Of a stretch of 40,160 nt of DNA, positions 19,274-27,540 are shown in pieces. Under the pieces are notes generated by a model, which was not told the DNA's origin, made no database searches, and worked only from the letters and a program-made list of their open reading frames with translations. The DNA lies in assembly GCA_902569095.1 (NCBI GenBank), contig CACFSX010000002.1, forward strand, positions 1-40,160, given 5' to 3'. A program made the translations under genes and the position numbers. This DNA is from an uncultured Alphaproteobacteria bacterium (GTDB lineage: Bacteria > Pseudomonadota > Alphaproteobacteria > Methylaequorales > Methylaequoraceae). The stretch's first letter is position 1; each line of letters starts with the position of its first letter.

Positions 19274-19992
19274 GAAATTTTCCATTAGATAAGGGCTTAC
19301 CAAGTATAAATTATATTATTCAAAACTGGCCAAGAACTAAATGTATTTTAAAAAAATATGTTTTATCAAATCATAAACCACCAGATTTATATTCTATTGC
19401 TGTAAAATGTTTAAAAGAGTTAAAAGTTTTTAGGATCAAAGATTACAAGTCAATTATTAGAAAATTATCAAAATTATGTTTAAGGAATACTTGTTTTAAT
19501 TCATATCATGATTCTCATCATTTTAAGTCAGTTTTAGTAATTTCATGCATATTAGGAAAAACAATTAATTTAAAATACAAAGATAAGCTTTTGTTAGTCA
19601 TAATAGCCTTAAGTCATGATATGAATCATCAGGGTAGGAGGATACTTATGAGCACCCCCTACTATCAGGAATTAAAAAGTTACGAAGGATTACAAAAAAT
19701 TTTATTTAGGAAGATCTTAAATTTCAAAGAATTGAAGAGAATTAAAAGAATATTCGAGAGCACCTTTTTTCCTATTAAACCTGAAAATGTTGAAGATGAT
19801 CTTGAAAAAATAATTTTAGATGCTGACATCTTATCTTCCTTAATGTTTGGACCTCAAGTCGGAGTGCAACTTGCTAGAAGACTGAAACAAGAAATAAGGT
19901 ACAATGATAACTCTGAACTACTTTTTACAAATTTTCTCAAACTTTTAGGGGGAAAATGTTTATATCTAGATTATTCAAAAAAATCATGTTAA
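19270..19992 (+). CDS. Cyclic-nucleotide phosphodiesterase-like HD protein
   Basis: A 240-residue protein matching the class I cyclic-nucleotide phosphodiesterase fold (HD superfamily). The metal and catalytic signature is visible: Y79-H80-D-S-H-H84 (family YHNxxHA), then ALSHDMNHQG with His116, Asp117 and His120, and a later Asp in LDADILSSLM. Expected activity is hydrolysis of cAMP or cGMP. I chose the ATG at 19270, which overlaps the cyclase stop as ATGA; an upstream in-frame ATG at 19240 would lie inside the cyclase. Synthesis and breakdown are thus translationally coupled. It is shorter than eukaryotic PDE domains (about 270-330 residues) and the C-terminal half is divergent, so activity needs testing. 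Lys-rich composition fits the genome. Confidence 0.75.
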   Translation: MRNFPLDKGLPSINYIIQNWPRTKCILKKYVLSNHKPPDLYSIAVKCLKELKVFRIKDYKSIIRKLSKLCLRNTCFNSYHDSHHFKSVLVISCILGKTINLKYKDKLLLVIIALSHDMNHQGRRILMSTPYYQELKSYEGLQKILFRKILNFKELKRIKRIFESTFFPIKPENVEDDLEKIILDADILSSLMFGPQVGVQLARRLKQEIRYNDNSELLFTNFLKLLGGKCLYLDYSKKSC

Positions 19993-20025
19993 AAATAAAC
20001 TATTATTAATGATTGTCGTTAAAAG

Positions 20026-20053
20026 TTATTCACAGTTAAGTAATTGTGGAAAA
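20026..20053. promoter_or_regulatory. Inverted pair of DnaA-box-like 9-mers upstream of tolC-like gene
   Basis: TTATTCACA at 20026-20034 (fits TTATNCACA) and TGTGGAAAA at 20045-20053 (reverse complement TTTTCCACA) flank ten bases just before the outer-membrane-channel gene. They could be DnaA sites or an operator for another regulator. A CRP-type site is less likely, because the half-sites point the wrong way. Confidence 0.25.
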
Positions 20054-20061
20054 GTAGTAAT

Positions 20062-21378
20062 ATGGGAAAATTTTTGATAGCTATTTTTATTTTTGTGTTT
20101 GGTACTGGATTATTCACAAAAGCCCAAGAAGTTGAAAATGAAGTTATACCTTATAACCTTAAAGCTGCACTTAAATCAGTTTTGAATAATCATAAAACTA
20201 TATTGGCAACAAAAAGTGATATAGAGGCTGCCAAGTTAAGACTAAAACAATCCAGGGGTGGTTATTTTCCTTCGTTAGATATTACAGCCAATTACGGACA
20301 TGAAAATATCATAAAATATGGACCAGGAAACAACACACAATTGATGGGAAGGGACGCAACAGCAAAAATAACTCAAACAATTTCAGATTTTGGTTTAACA
20401 AAATCAACAGTAGAAACTTCTAGATTATCATTAAAACAAACACGAGCAACTGAAACACAAATTAAGAATGACATCCTATTGAGAGCAATTTCAGCATACT
20501 TGAGAATTATTCAAGCAAGGGAAAGTGTTCGGTTTGCAAGACAATCTGTTGCAAACATAAAAAAACAAACTGAACTCGAAGATGCAGCAGTAACTGCTGG
20601 AGGTGGACTTACTTCGGATGTTCTCCAAGCAAAAACTCAATTAGCTGGTGCTCAGGCACGTTTAATTCAGTTTGAAGGTGTATTAGCCACTTCTAGACAT
20701 GAATTTGAATATGTTTTTAATTCATTTCCAGATAATTTAAATTCTTTGGTACTCCTCAAATCCGTTTTTGATAAATTACCTAAATCTCTAGAAGAGGCTG
20801 AAGAAATAACTATGAAAAATAATCCCTCACTGATTGCAGCACGAATCACAGAGGATATCGGTAAAGAAGCAATAAACACAGCTAAATCTTCTCTTTTTCC
20901 AACTGTCAAAGGGATAGTGAGTCATTCAGAAAAACAAGATTTTGGTGGTGTAGTAGGATTCAAAAGAGAAACCTCTGCAAAGTTAGATTTTGCATATCCA
21001 TTAAATCTAAGTCTTTCGGAATATGCTGGTAAAGATGCAGCGGTTGAGTCTTATTTAGCAACATCTACTAGAATAAGAGATCAAGAGGATATGATTAAAC
21101 AGATGCTTAGGACTACATGGGACGGTTTAAAAACAGCTCAACAAAATTTTCAGTTTCTTACTAATCAGGCAAGAATCTCTGGTGAATTTTTAGAGCTTGC
21201 AAGACAAGAAAGACAAGCAGGAAATCGAACTTTACTTGACGTTTTAGGGGGTGAGACCGCTCTAATTAATGCTCAAGCCGATGCAATCGCAGCACAAATC
21301 GAAGTTCTCATAAATAGCTACACTTTAATGAGTTTAATGGGGGGGCTTTCAATTGAATCGATTGAATTTGTTGAATAA
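20062..21378 (+). CDS. TolC-family outer-membrane channel of type I secretion
   Basis: A 438-residue outer-membrane efflux protein that should form the outer-membrane exit duct. A signal peptide (residues 1-22, cut after KA near Gln-Glu) precedes YNLKAALKSVLNNH, the usual opening of the TolC fold. The two TolC repeats are seen, each with long helices and the R-GGYFPSLDITANYGHE strand region, and the family end RTLLDVLGGETALINAQADAI is present. The ATG at 20062 gives the signal peptide; an in-frame TTG 18 bases upstream is unlikely. It precedes the two RTX-type substrates and the ABC/fusion pair in one direction, so it is probably the shared exit for both exporters in this window. It is the only TolC-type gene here. 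Confidence 0.92.
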   Translation: MGKFLIAIFIFVFGTGLFTKAQEVENEVIPYNLKAALKSVLNNHKTILATKSDIEAAKLRLKQSRGGYFPSLDITANYGHENIIKYGPGNNTQLMGRDATAKITQTISDFGLTKSTVETSRLSLKQTRATETQIKNDILLRAISAYLRIIQARESVRFARQSVANIKKQTELEDAAVTAGGGLTSDVLQAKTQLAGAQARLIQFEGVLATSRHEFEYVFNSFPDNLNSLVLLKSVFDKLPKSLEEAEEITMKNNPSLIAARITEDIGKEAINTAKSSLFPTVKGIVSHSEKQDFGGVVGFKRETSAKLDFAYPLNLSLSEYAGKDAAVESYLATSTRIRDQEDMIKQMLRTTWDGLKTAQQNFQFLTNQARISGEFLELARQERQAGNRTLLDVLGGETALINAQADAIAAQIEVLINSYTLMSLMGGLSIESIEFVE

Positions 21379-21432
21379 ATAAGGTCTTTTTAACTTTTAA
21401 AATAGTAGTATTTCGACTATAGTTAATTGGAT

Positions 21433-24400
21433 ATGCAAGGAAATAGTCAACCAATAAATTTGAATGACAATGGTTCTTTAACTAAGATCTACGCTGGCAG
21501 CACTATTGACATTAATGGATTGCCAGGCTGGTTACCAAAGGCTAATTTTTCGAAAACGCAAACAGACCTTCTAATAACTTCACCTGCTGGCGATGAAATA
21601 TTATTAGTAGATTTTTTTACAAATTTTGAACTGCCCTCACTCAAAACTGAAAATGGTTTATTACTTAAAGGCACTTTAATTGATACTTTATCTGGATCAT
21701 TCACACCTGGACAGTACGTGCAAGCCAATAATGCAAACGCACTTTCTATTGGAGAAGTTTCCAGTGTTTCAGGAGAGGCTAAAGCAACTCGTTTGGACGG
21801 AACAACCGTAAATCTTGCAAACGGAGATCCAGTTTTTCAAGGTGACACTGTAGAAACTACTGGGACAGGAGCAATTGGATTAGTATTTCTTGATAAAACA
21901 ACTCTTTCATTATCAGAGGGAGGAAAAATGGTTTTAGATGAACTTGTATATGACCCAGCAACTGGAACTGGAAGTATGGCCGTTGACATGGTTGAGGGAG
22001 CTTTCAGTTTTGTGAGTGGCGAGATTGCTAAAACTGGGCCAGATGCAATGAAAGTTTCAACACCTGTCGCAACTATTGGGATAAGAGGAACTACTGTTGC
22101 AGGTAAAGCTGCGGTTGAAGGCAATGAAAACTCCTTTACACTTCTACAAGACGCTGATGGAGGTGTAGGACAAATCTCTGTGAGTAATGCTGGGGGAACC
22201 CAAGTTCTAGCACAGGTTGGTGCGACTACAAGTATAACGAGTTTTACAGCGCCACCTCCACCACCAATTATTTTAAGTGCAGCCCAAATTCAAGCCAATT
22301 ATGGTACAGCTTTGAATGTTTTACCACCAACTCCTGTGGTTGCTCCAACGCCACAACCCCCTCCACCGCCTCAAGAACAACAGCAGGAGCAAGTTCAAGA
22401 AGAGGAGTCTCAAGAGGAAGAAGAAGTAGAAGAGGAGGCTGTTGAAGAGGAATTGCAAGAGGAGGGAGAAGGTCCTCCAGAAGGAGAGGAAGGAGAAGGT
22501 CTTCCAGAGGGTGAAGAAGGAGAAGGTCCTCCAGAGGGTGAAGAAGGAGAAGGTCCACCAGAAGGAGAAGAGGGCCCGCCAATTGGACCTGATGGAGAAC
22601 CACTAACAGAAGAAGGACCTCCCGAAGGAGATGGCCCGCCGATTGGACCTGATGGAGAGCCATTAGCAGAAGGAGAAGGCGGCCCACCAATAGGACCTGA
22701 TGGAGAACCCTTACCACCTGGAGAAGGCGGTCCGCCGATTGGACCGGATGGAGAGCCACTAGCTGACGGTCCACCAATAGGACCTGATGGAGAACCCTTA
22801 CCGCCTGGAGATTTTGGTCCTGGAGGCCCGCCGATTGGACCTGATGGAGAACCACTAGCCGACGGTCCACCAATAGGACCTGATGGAGAAGCCTTACCAC
22901 CTGGAGATTTTGGTCCTGGTGGTCCTACACCTGAACAAGACGCAGCAGCAAGAGAGGCTTTTGAAACTGCATTAGCCGCAGGTTTATCTCCTGAAGAGGC
23001 AATGGCAGAAGCTGCTGCAGCTGCTGGAATTCCTCCACCACCAGGAGGGTTCGGAGGAGATCCTTTGTCAGCAACAGTTGGAGGTGATGAGTTTGCAGGA
23101 GGTCCTCTTGGTCCAGGGGGTCCAGGAGATTTTGGTCCGGGAGGTCCAGGAGATTTTGGTCCGGGTGGCCCAGGAGACTTTGGTCCGGGTGGCTCTGATG
23201 ATTTTGGTTTTGGAGGTCCAGGAGATTTTGGTCCAGGAGGCCCAGGAGATTTTGGTCCTGGAGGTCTTGGTGGATTCGGTGATCCACTTTCATTCTTAGG
23301 ACCAGCTCCTGATAATGCCGCAACTTTTGCTCCTCTAGGTGGTCCAATGGATCCTAATGATCCATTTGCTGCTTTCGGGGGGAATGCTTTTGGTGATAGC
23401 CCAATTGGTTTGCCAGGTGGTCCAGGTGGTCCTGGTGGTCCAGGAGACTTTGGTCCGGGAGGTCCTGGTGAACCAGGAGATTTTGGACCAGGTGGAGGAC
23501 CTGGAAATTTCGATTCTGGCTCAGGCGGTGATCAAGGATCCTTTGGAACTTTTCTTCCACCAGGTTCTTTTCAACCACCTGGTACTGTTCAACAGCCAGG
23601 TGCTTATATCCCAGCTCAAGTAGGTTTTGCTCCAATTGCACCTGTGACAACAGCTCCCGTAATTGGTTCGGGTTTTTCAGCCAACGATGGTGGTGGTTTT
23701 CATGGAGGTCCTGGTGGACCTGCAGGTTTTGATCCAAGTGGAGGTCCCGGTGATTTTGGTCCAGGTGGTCCAGGTGGTCCCGGTGATTTTGGTCCGGGAG
23801 GTCCAGGAGACTTTGGTCCAGGAGGCCCTGGTGGATTTGGTCCAGCTGGCTTTGGTCCTGATGGCTTTGGTCCAGGAGGCTTTGGTCCAGCAGGCTTTGG
23901 TCCAGGAGGTTTCGGTCCTGCGGGTTTTGGTCCTGGAGGTTTTGGTCCTGGAGGTTTTGGTCCTGGAGGTTTTGGTCCTGCAGGCTTTGATCCATATGGT
24001 CCTGATCCCCTTGGTGGAGTACCTGTTGAAGGTTTTTATTATGAAGATCCAAGTATGTTTGAGAATGTTGGAGAGGCAGAAGCTGCTGGATCTGGATCTG
24101 GAAGTGGAAGTGGAAGTAGTGCAACTACATTCATAGGATCAAATAATGTTGATAACGTAGATAAATCTGCGGAAGCTACCGCATGGCGCTTTGAGGGTTA
24201 CAGCGGTGCAGATGTTTTTAAAGGTGGATCAGGTAATGATGTTTTTTGGGGAGCAATTGGGGGTGATACTTTAACTGGTAATGCTGGGCAAGATACTTTT
24301 TATTTTGGTGATATGACTGAAGGAAATGATACGATAACGGACTTCACAGTTGGAGCCGGAGGTGACATTTTACAGTTTTCTACTTCAGTTCAAACAAGTG

Positions 24401-24771
24401 CGTACGCAAGAGATGCATCGGTTGTCAATATGGTACAGCTTCACGGTACAACTTATAATATGGGATTAAATTCAAATGTTCTTCCAACAATTTTTAATTT
24501 TACATCACAATTTTCATCAGCAAATACAACAGCAGGCGTTAAAAATCAGCTGACAAGTTTCAAAGTTACAACTGATGGTTCAACTGCAATTTCAAGTGCA
24601 ACTGATTTTATTATTGTAACAGGAGATACAAGTACTAATGGGCATGTCTATGGATGGTCAGACGCGGGAAATGGTGTTATTGACACTGGAGAACTTTTTG
24701 GTTTAGCAACCTTAACTGGTGTTGACAATGATAACATTGGGGCAACAAATTTCACTTTTGGTCCAATATAA
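21433..24771 (+). CDS. FecR-domain, Pro/Gly-repeat, RTX-ended protein; likely type I substrate 1
   Basis: A 1112-residue protein, probably exported by the neighbouring type I system. No Sec signal. Regions: N-terminal adhesin-like module (about 1-100; PGWLPKANFSKTQTDLLI...), FecR domain (about 107-226, ending TPVATIGIRGTTVAGKAA), a linker PPPPPIILSAAQIQANYG, an acidic Glu-rich tract (about 312-375), seven PPIGPDGEPL units, a helical AFETALAAGLSPEEAMAEAAAA motif, GPGDFGPG repeats, ten FGPxG units, three or four RTX-type Gly/Asp nonapeptides (from about 922), and a unique 130-residue end. The repeat-rich part is far less AT-rich than its surroundings. Start: ATG at 21433; a TTG six bases upstream is possible. 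It is paralogous to the next gene. It is probably a Ca-binding surface or released protein. Confidence 0.85.
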   Translation: MQGNSQPINLNDNGSLTKIYAGSTIDINGLPGWLPKANFSKTQTDLLITSPAGDEILLVDFFTNFELPSLKTENGLLLKGTLIDTLSGSFTPGQYVQANNANALSIGEVSSVSGEAKATRLDGTTVNLANGDPVFQGDTVETTGTGAIGLVFLDKTTLSLSEGGKMVLDELVYDPATGTGSMAVDMVEGAFSFVSGEIAKTGPDAMKVSTPVATIGIRGTTVAGKAAVEGNENSFTLLQDADGGVGQISVSNAGGTQVLAQVGATTSITSFTAPPPPPIILSAAQIQANYGTALNVLPPTPVVAPTPQPPPPPQEQQQEQVQEEESQEEEEVEEEAVEEELQEEGEGPPEGEEGEGLPEGEEGEGPPEGEEGEGPPEGEEGPPIGPDGEPLTEEGPPEGDGPPIGPDGEPLAEGEGGPPIGPDGEPLPPGEGGPPIGPDGEPLADGPPIGPDGEPLPPGDFGPGGPPIGPDGEPLADGPPIGPDGEALPPGDFGPGGPTPEQDAAAREAFETALAAGLSPEEAMAEAAAAAGIPPPPGGFGGDPLSATVGGDEFAGGPLGPGGPGDFGPGGPGDFGPGGPGDFGPGGSDDFGFGGPGDFGPGGPGDFGPGGLGGFGDPLSFLGPAPDNAATFAPLGGPMDPNDPFAAFGGNAFGDSPIGLPGGPGGPGGPGDFGPGGPGEPGDFGPGGGPGNFDSGSGGDQGSFGTFLPPGSFQPPGTVQQPGAYIPAQVGFAPIAPVTTAPVIGSGFSANDGGGFHGGPGGPAGFDPSGGPGDFGPGGPGGPGDFGPGGPGDFGPGGPGGFGPAGFGPDGFGPGGFGPAGFGPGGFGPAGFGPGGFGPGGFGPGGFGPAGFDPYGPDPLGGVPVEGFYYEDPSMFENVGEAEAAGSGSGSGSGSSATTFIGSNNVDNVDKSAEATAWRFEGYSGADVFKGGSGNDVFWGAIGGDTLTGNAGQDTFYFGDMTEGNDTITDFTVGAGGDILQFSTSVQTSAYARDASVVNMVQLHGTTYNMGLNSNVLPTIFNFTSQFSSANTTAGVKNQLTSFKVTTDGSTAISSATDFIIVTGDTSTNGHVYGWSDAGNGVIDTGELFGLATLTGVDNDNIGATNFTFGPI
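22576..22896 (+). repeat. PPIGPDGEPL decapeptide repeats in substrate 1
   Basis: Seven copies of PPIGPDGEPL (the last with Ala for Pro) lie between the acidic tract and the AFETAL motif, separated by variable linkers of 2-12 residues. The DNA copies differ mostly at third positions. Confidence 0.85.
23101..23277 (+). repeat. GPGDFGPG octapeptide repeats in substrate 1
   Basis: About six tandem octapeptides of the form GPGDFGPG, one degenerate (GSDDFGFG). Similar units recur at 23420-23500 and 23743-23830. The 24-base period is easily seen in the DNA. Gly does not fall at every third residue, so it is not collagen-like. Confidence 0.8.
23836..23985 (+). repeat. Ten FGPxG pentapeptide repeats in substrate 1
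   Basis: Ten uninterrupted 15-base units encode FGP(A/D/G)G, followed by FDPYG. The near-identity of the DNA units suggests recent expansion by slippage, so copy number may vary between strains. Confidence 0.88.
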
Positions 24772-24793
24772 AGCTCCTAAATAATAGAGCTTT
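24770..24793 (+). terminator. Weak hairpin between the two substrate genes
   Basis: AAAGCTC (24770-24776) and GAGCTTT (24787-24793) form a perfect seven-pair stem with a ten-base loop, overlapping the stop codon of substrate 1. Only a short T run follows and the stem is weak, so it may be an attenuator or an mRNA-stabilising hairpin rather than a full terminator. Confidence 0.35.
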
Positions 24794-24851
24794 TAACTAA
24801 ATAAATTTCATTTTAGGTCGTAAAGATAATATTAACAGTGGTTCGTGGAAT

Positions 24852-27488
24852 GTGCACAATGAAAATCAAATAAATATCATTAAAAATGACAAAGTAGACT
24901 CAATACGATCATCTATTGAAAGTCTAAAAGACAAGCTTTTTATCAGTGATCTTAAAAAAGATCTTCAAGAATTCATTGATACAAATATTGAATTAGATAA
25001 AAGCAATAATTATTTAAAAATCCCAATAATTAAAGACGCTCCCTCTTGGTTTCCGAAAGCTAACTTATCAAAAACGCAAACGGATTTAATAGCAACATCA
25101 GTTGATGGCGAGGAATTCATTTTTTTTGATTATTTTACAAATCATCGACTCCCGTCTATCCAGACAGAAAATGGTTTAAATTTTCAAGGAGGTTTAGTAA
25201 ATAGTTTGGCTGGTTCATTTGCAAAAGGACAGTATGTTCAGGCATCTCTTGATGGTGAGTTATCGATCGGAGAAGTATCGAGTTTAACGGGTGTAGCCAA
25301 AGCAAAACGAGTTGACGGCAACGAATTTAACTTGTCAAATGGTGACCCTGTATTTCAAGGAGATACAATTACAGTTTCAAATTCTGGTGCGATCGGCCTG
25401 ACATTTCTGGATAAAACCACGTTATCTTTATCTGAAGGTGGAAAGATGCTTTTAGATGAGCTGGTATATAACCCTGAAACTGGGGATGGGAATATGACTG
25501 TCGATATGGTTGAAGGTGCATTCAGTTTTATAAGTGGAGAAATAGCAAAAACTGGTGAAAATGCCATGACCATAAAAACACCTGTTGCTACCATCGGAAT
25601 TAGAGGAACTACAGTTGCCGGTAAAGCTGCGGTAGAAGGAAACGAAAACTCATTTACTTTACTTCAGGATGCCGATGGGGGAGTAGGACAAATATCTATT
25701 AGTAATGCTGGAGGTACACAAATACTAGAACAAGTTGGTGCAACCACAAGTGTAGTAAGTTTTAATACGCCACCACCTCCACCAATTATTTTAAGTGCTG
25801 CACAGATTCAAGCTAATTATGGAACAGCTTTAAACGTTTTGCCACCTACACCAACTGTAGCACCTACACCGCAAGAGGTTCCTCCACAACAGGATCAACA
25901 GCGAGAAGAATCTCAAGAAGAAGCTTCAGAAGAAGAATCTGATGAAGAGGCGGAAGAAACTTCGGAAGAAGTTATGGAAGAAGAAGGTTTTTTAGAAGGT
26001 GAAGAGGAATCAACAGAGGAGGAAATAGCAAGAGCTGAAGAAGATTTGTTCGAGGAGGGTGACCAAGAGAACCGCGAACTTCCAGAAGAGGAGGTTGTAG
26101 CGGAAGAAGAAGTAGCCTTACCAACTGAAGAAGCTCAACCTGGAGGTGATGAACAAGTTGCTCGAGAAGCCTTTGATACGGCACTTTCAGCTGGAGCATC
26201 GCCTGAACAAGCAATGGCGGAAGCAGCTGCGGCAGGTGGTTTTGATGAACCTGCGACTCGAGAATCAGCATTAGATAGTGGGCCATTAGGAGGCCCTCCT
26301 CTTGCACAAATATTTTCTCCTGGAGTTGGGGGGCCAATATCAGGTTCACAACTTGGACCTGTACCAATCAACGCTAGTCAAGGTTCTGTAATGATACCTG
26401 TTTTTGGAATGGGACCAGCCTTTGGATCTGCAACAATGGATGTTTTTGGAGGTCAGTTAAGTGGGAGATTTGAAAACTTTCTTCAAGGTGCTTCTGGTTT
26501 TGGAGACGAAATTTTTGGATTTCTGGATGAAAATCCTTACAGTCTTTCTAATACAGAGTCTTTTGAAAGTTATTTTTTTGACGATCCATCACTTTATGAT
26601 GATTACAGGAAACAAGATTTTGATCAATCAACAGAAATCTCAAGTTCACAAACTACAAATACTTTTGATGGTACAAATTTAAACGACACTATCGATAAAT
26701 CTTCTGAGACCGCAAGTGTTATAATTAATGGATTAGATGGAGCTGATACACTTAAAGGAGGGATAAATAATGACACAATTAACGGAGGTGATGGGATCGA
26801 CAAACTAGTTGGTAATCAAGGTGATGATGTTTTAAGAGGTGATGATGGTAATGATTTTATTTTTGGAGGTGATGGTAAAGACAAATTGATTGGAGGTTTG
26901 GGCGATGATGAACTTAACGGTGGTGACCAAGATGATATAATTGTTGGGGGTATAGGTAGTGATACCCTTTATGGAAACGATGGTGATGACAAATTTTATT
27001 ATGAACCAGGTCACATAGATGGAACTTCAAAAGATGAAATAGTTGATTTTAGAGTGAGTGGTAATGATTTGATTGTAGGTTCTCAAGCTCCCTCGTCAGC
27101 TTATAATCGAAGTTTAATACACACAGACTCGTCTCAGTTCGGTAGTAACTATGATATTACTAGTAACTCCAATGAGTTACCCTACGTATTCAATTTTACT
27201 AATGATTTAACAGCAGCCGTTGCTGAGAGTTCTTCTGCTCTTGCTAATCATTTCACTGGTTTTTCAATAAGTGTAAGTGGTAGTGGAACTAATGATTTTG
27301 AAAATGAATCAATGTACATAAGCGTAGGTGACGGAACAAGCACCTATATTTGGTTTTGGACAGACACCAATAATCATCATGGGATGATAGCTGATAGCGA
27401 ACTTGAACCATTAGCTAAACTAAGTAATTATGATAATGATAATTTAACTGGTAATGAATTTGTATTCCAAACAATTTCTGGAGTTTAA
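24852..27488 (+). CDS. FecR-domain, acidic, RTX-repeat protein; likely type I substrate 2
   Basis: An 878-residue paralogue of the preceding protein, with no Sec signal. Regions: N-terminal module (about 55-130; PSWFPKANLSKTQTDLIAT...), FecR domain (about 138-260), the same PPPPPIILSAAQIQANYG linker, a long Glu-rich tract (about 345-430), the AFDTALSAGASPEQAMAEAAAA motif, a Gly/Ser-rich region without the long repeats of substrate 1, about ten RTX nonapeptides (about 626-715; GGDGIDKLVG, GGLGDDELNG), and a C-terminal domain similar to that of substrate 1 (LPYVFNFTNDL). The RTX units should bind calcium outside the cell. The start is GTG at 24852; no in-frame ATG fits. It is followed after 52 bases by the ABC transporter. 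It may be an adhesin or surface-layer-like protein; the function is open. Confidence 0.85.
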   Translation: MHNENQINIIKNDKVDSIRSSIESLKDKLFISDLKKDLQEFIDTNIELDKSNNYLKIPIIKDAPSWFPKANLSKTQTDLIATSVDGEEFIFFDYFTNHRLPSIQTENGLNFQGGLVNSLAGSFAKGQYVQASLDGELSIGEVSSLTGVAKAKRVDGNEFNLSNGDPVFQGDTITVSNSGAIGLTFLDKTTLSLSEGGKMLLDELVYNPETGDGNMTVDMVEGAFSFISGEIAKTGENAMTIKTPVATIGIRGTTVAGKAAVEGNENSFTLLQDADGGVGQISISNAGGTQILEQVGATTSVVSFNTPPPPPIILSAAQIQANYGTALNVLPPTPTVAPTPQEVPPQQDQQREESQEEASEEESDEEAEETSEEVMEEEGFLEGEEESTEEEIARAEEDLFEEGDQENRELPEEEVVAEEEVALPTEEAQPGGDEQVAREAFDTALSAGASPEQAMAEAAAAGGFDEPATRESALDSGPLGGPPLAQIFSPGVGGPISGSQLGPVPINASQGSVMIPVFGMGPAFGSATMDVFGGQLSGRFENFLQGASGFGDEIFGFLDENPYSLSNTESFESYFFDDPSLYDDYRKQDFDQSTEISSSQTTNTFDGTNLNDTIDKSSETASVIINGLDGADTLKGGINNDTINGGDGIDKLVGNQGDDVLRGDDGNDFIFGGDGKDKLIGGLGDDELNGGDQDDIIVGGIGSDTLYGNDGDDKFYYEPGHIDGTSKDEIVDFRVSGNDLIVGSQAPSSAYNRSLIHTDSSQFGSNYDITSNSNELPYVFNFTNDLTAAVAESSSALANHFTGFSISVSGSGTNDFENESMYISVGDGTSTYIWFWTDTNNHHGMIADSELEPLAKLSNYDNDNLTGNEFVFQTISGV
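26727..27000 (+). repeat. RTX calcium-binding nonapeptide array in substrate 2
   Basis: About ten tandem GGxGxDxLx-type nonapeptides (for example GGDGIDKLV, GGLGDDELN, GGIGSDTLY). In RTX proteins such arrays bind calcium and fold after secretion. They precede the C-terminal domain, as in other type I substrates. Confidence 0.88.
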
Positions 27489-27540
27489 GATGTTATATGT
27501 TTATTTTGAAGGTAAGAGAGTGATATTATAAAATAATATT

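Noticed and set aside
20026-20053. CRP/cAMP-receptor binding site near the secretion genes
   Set aside because: Half-sites are TTCACA...TGTGGA, reversed relative to TGTGA-N6-TCACA, and no CRP-type regulator with helix-turn-helix is encoded here.
22576-23985. CRISPR or non-coding satellite interpretation of the short tandem repeats
   Set aside because: Periods are 15, 24 or 30 plus variable linkers, all multiples of three in one continuous reading frame with silent third-base changes; coding repeats.
23101-23985. Collagen-like triple helix
   Set aside because: Gly is not at every third position: GPGDFGPG and FGPxG break the G-X-Y register.
22576-23985. Horizontal transfer based on the lower AT content
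   Set aside because: The shift follows from Gly and Pro codons; flanking parts of the same gene and its paralogue have normal composition.
22268-24136. Long open frames on the minus strand and in other plus frames across substrate 1 (Leu/Gln/His-rich or Val/Leu-rich products)
   Set aside because: They arise from the Gly/Pro codon repeats of the real gene, have repetitive unnatural composition and no start context; shadows.
27523-27539. ATATTAT-AAA-ATAATAT palindrome just before the ABC transporter start
   Set aside because: Pure A/T, expected often at this base composition, and too weak for a terminator.
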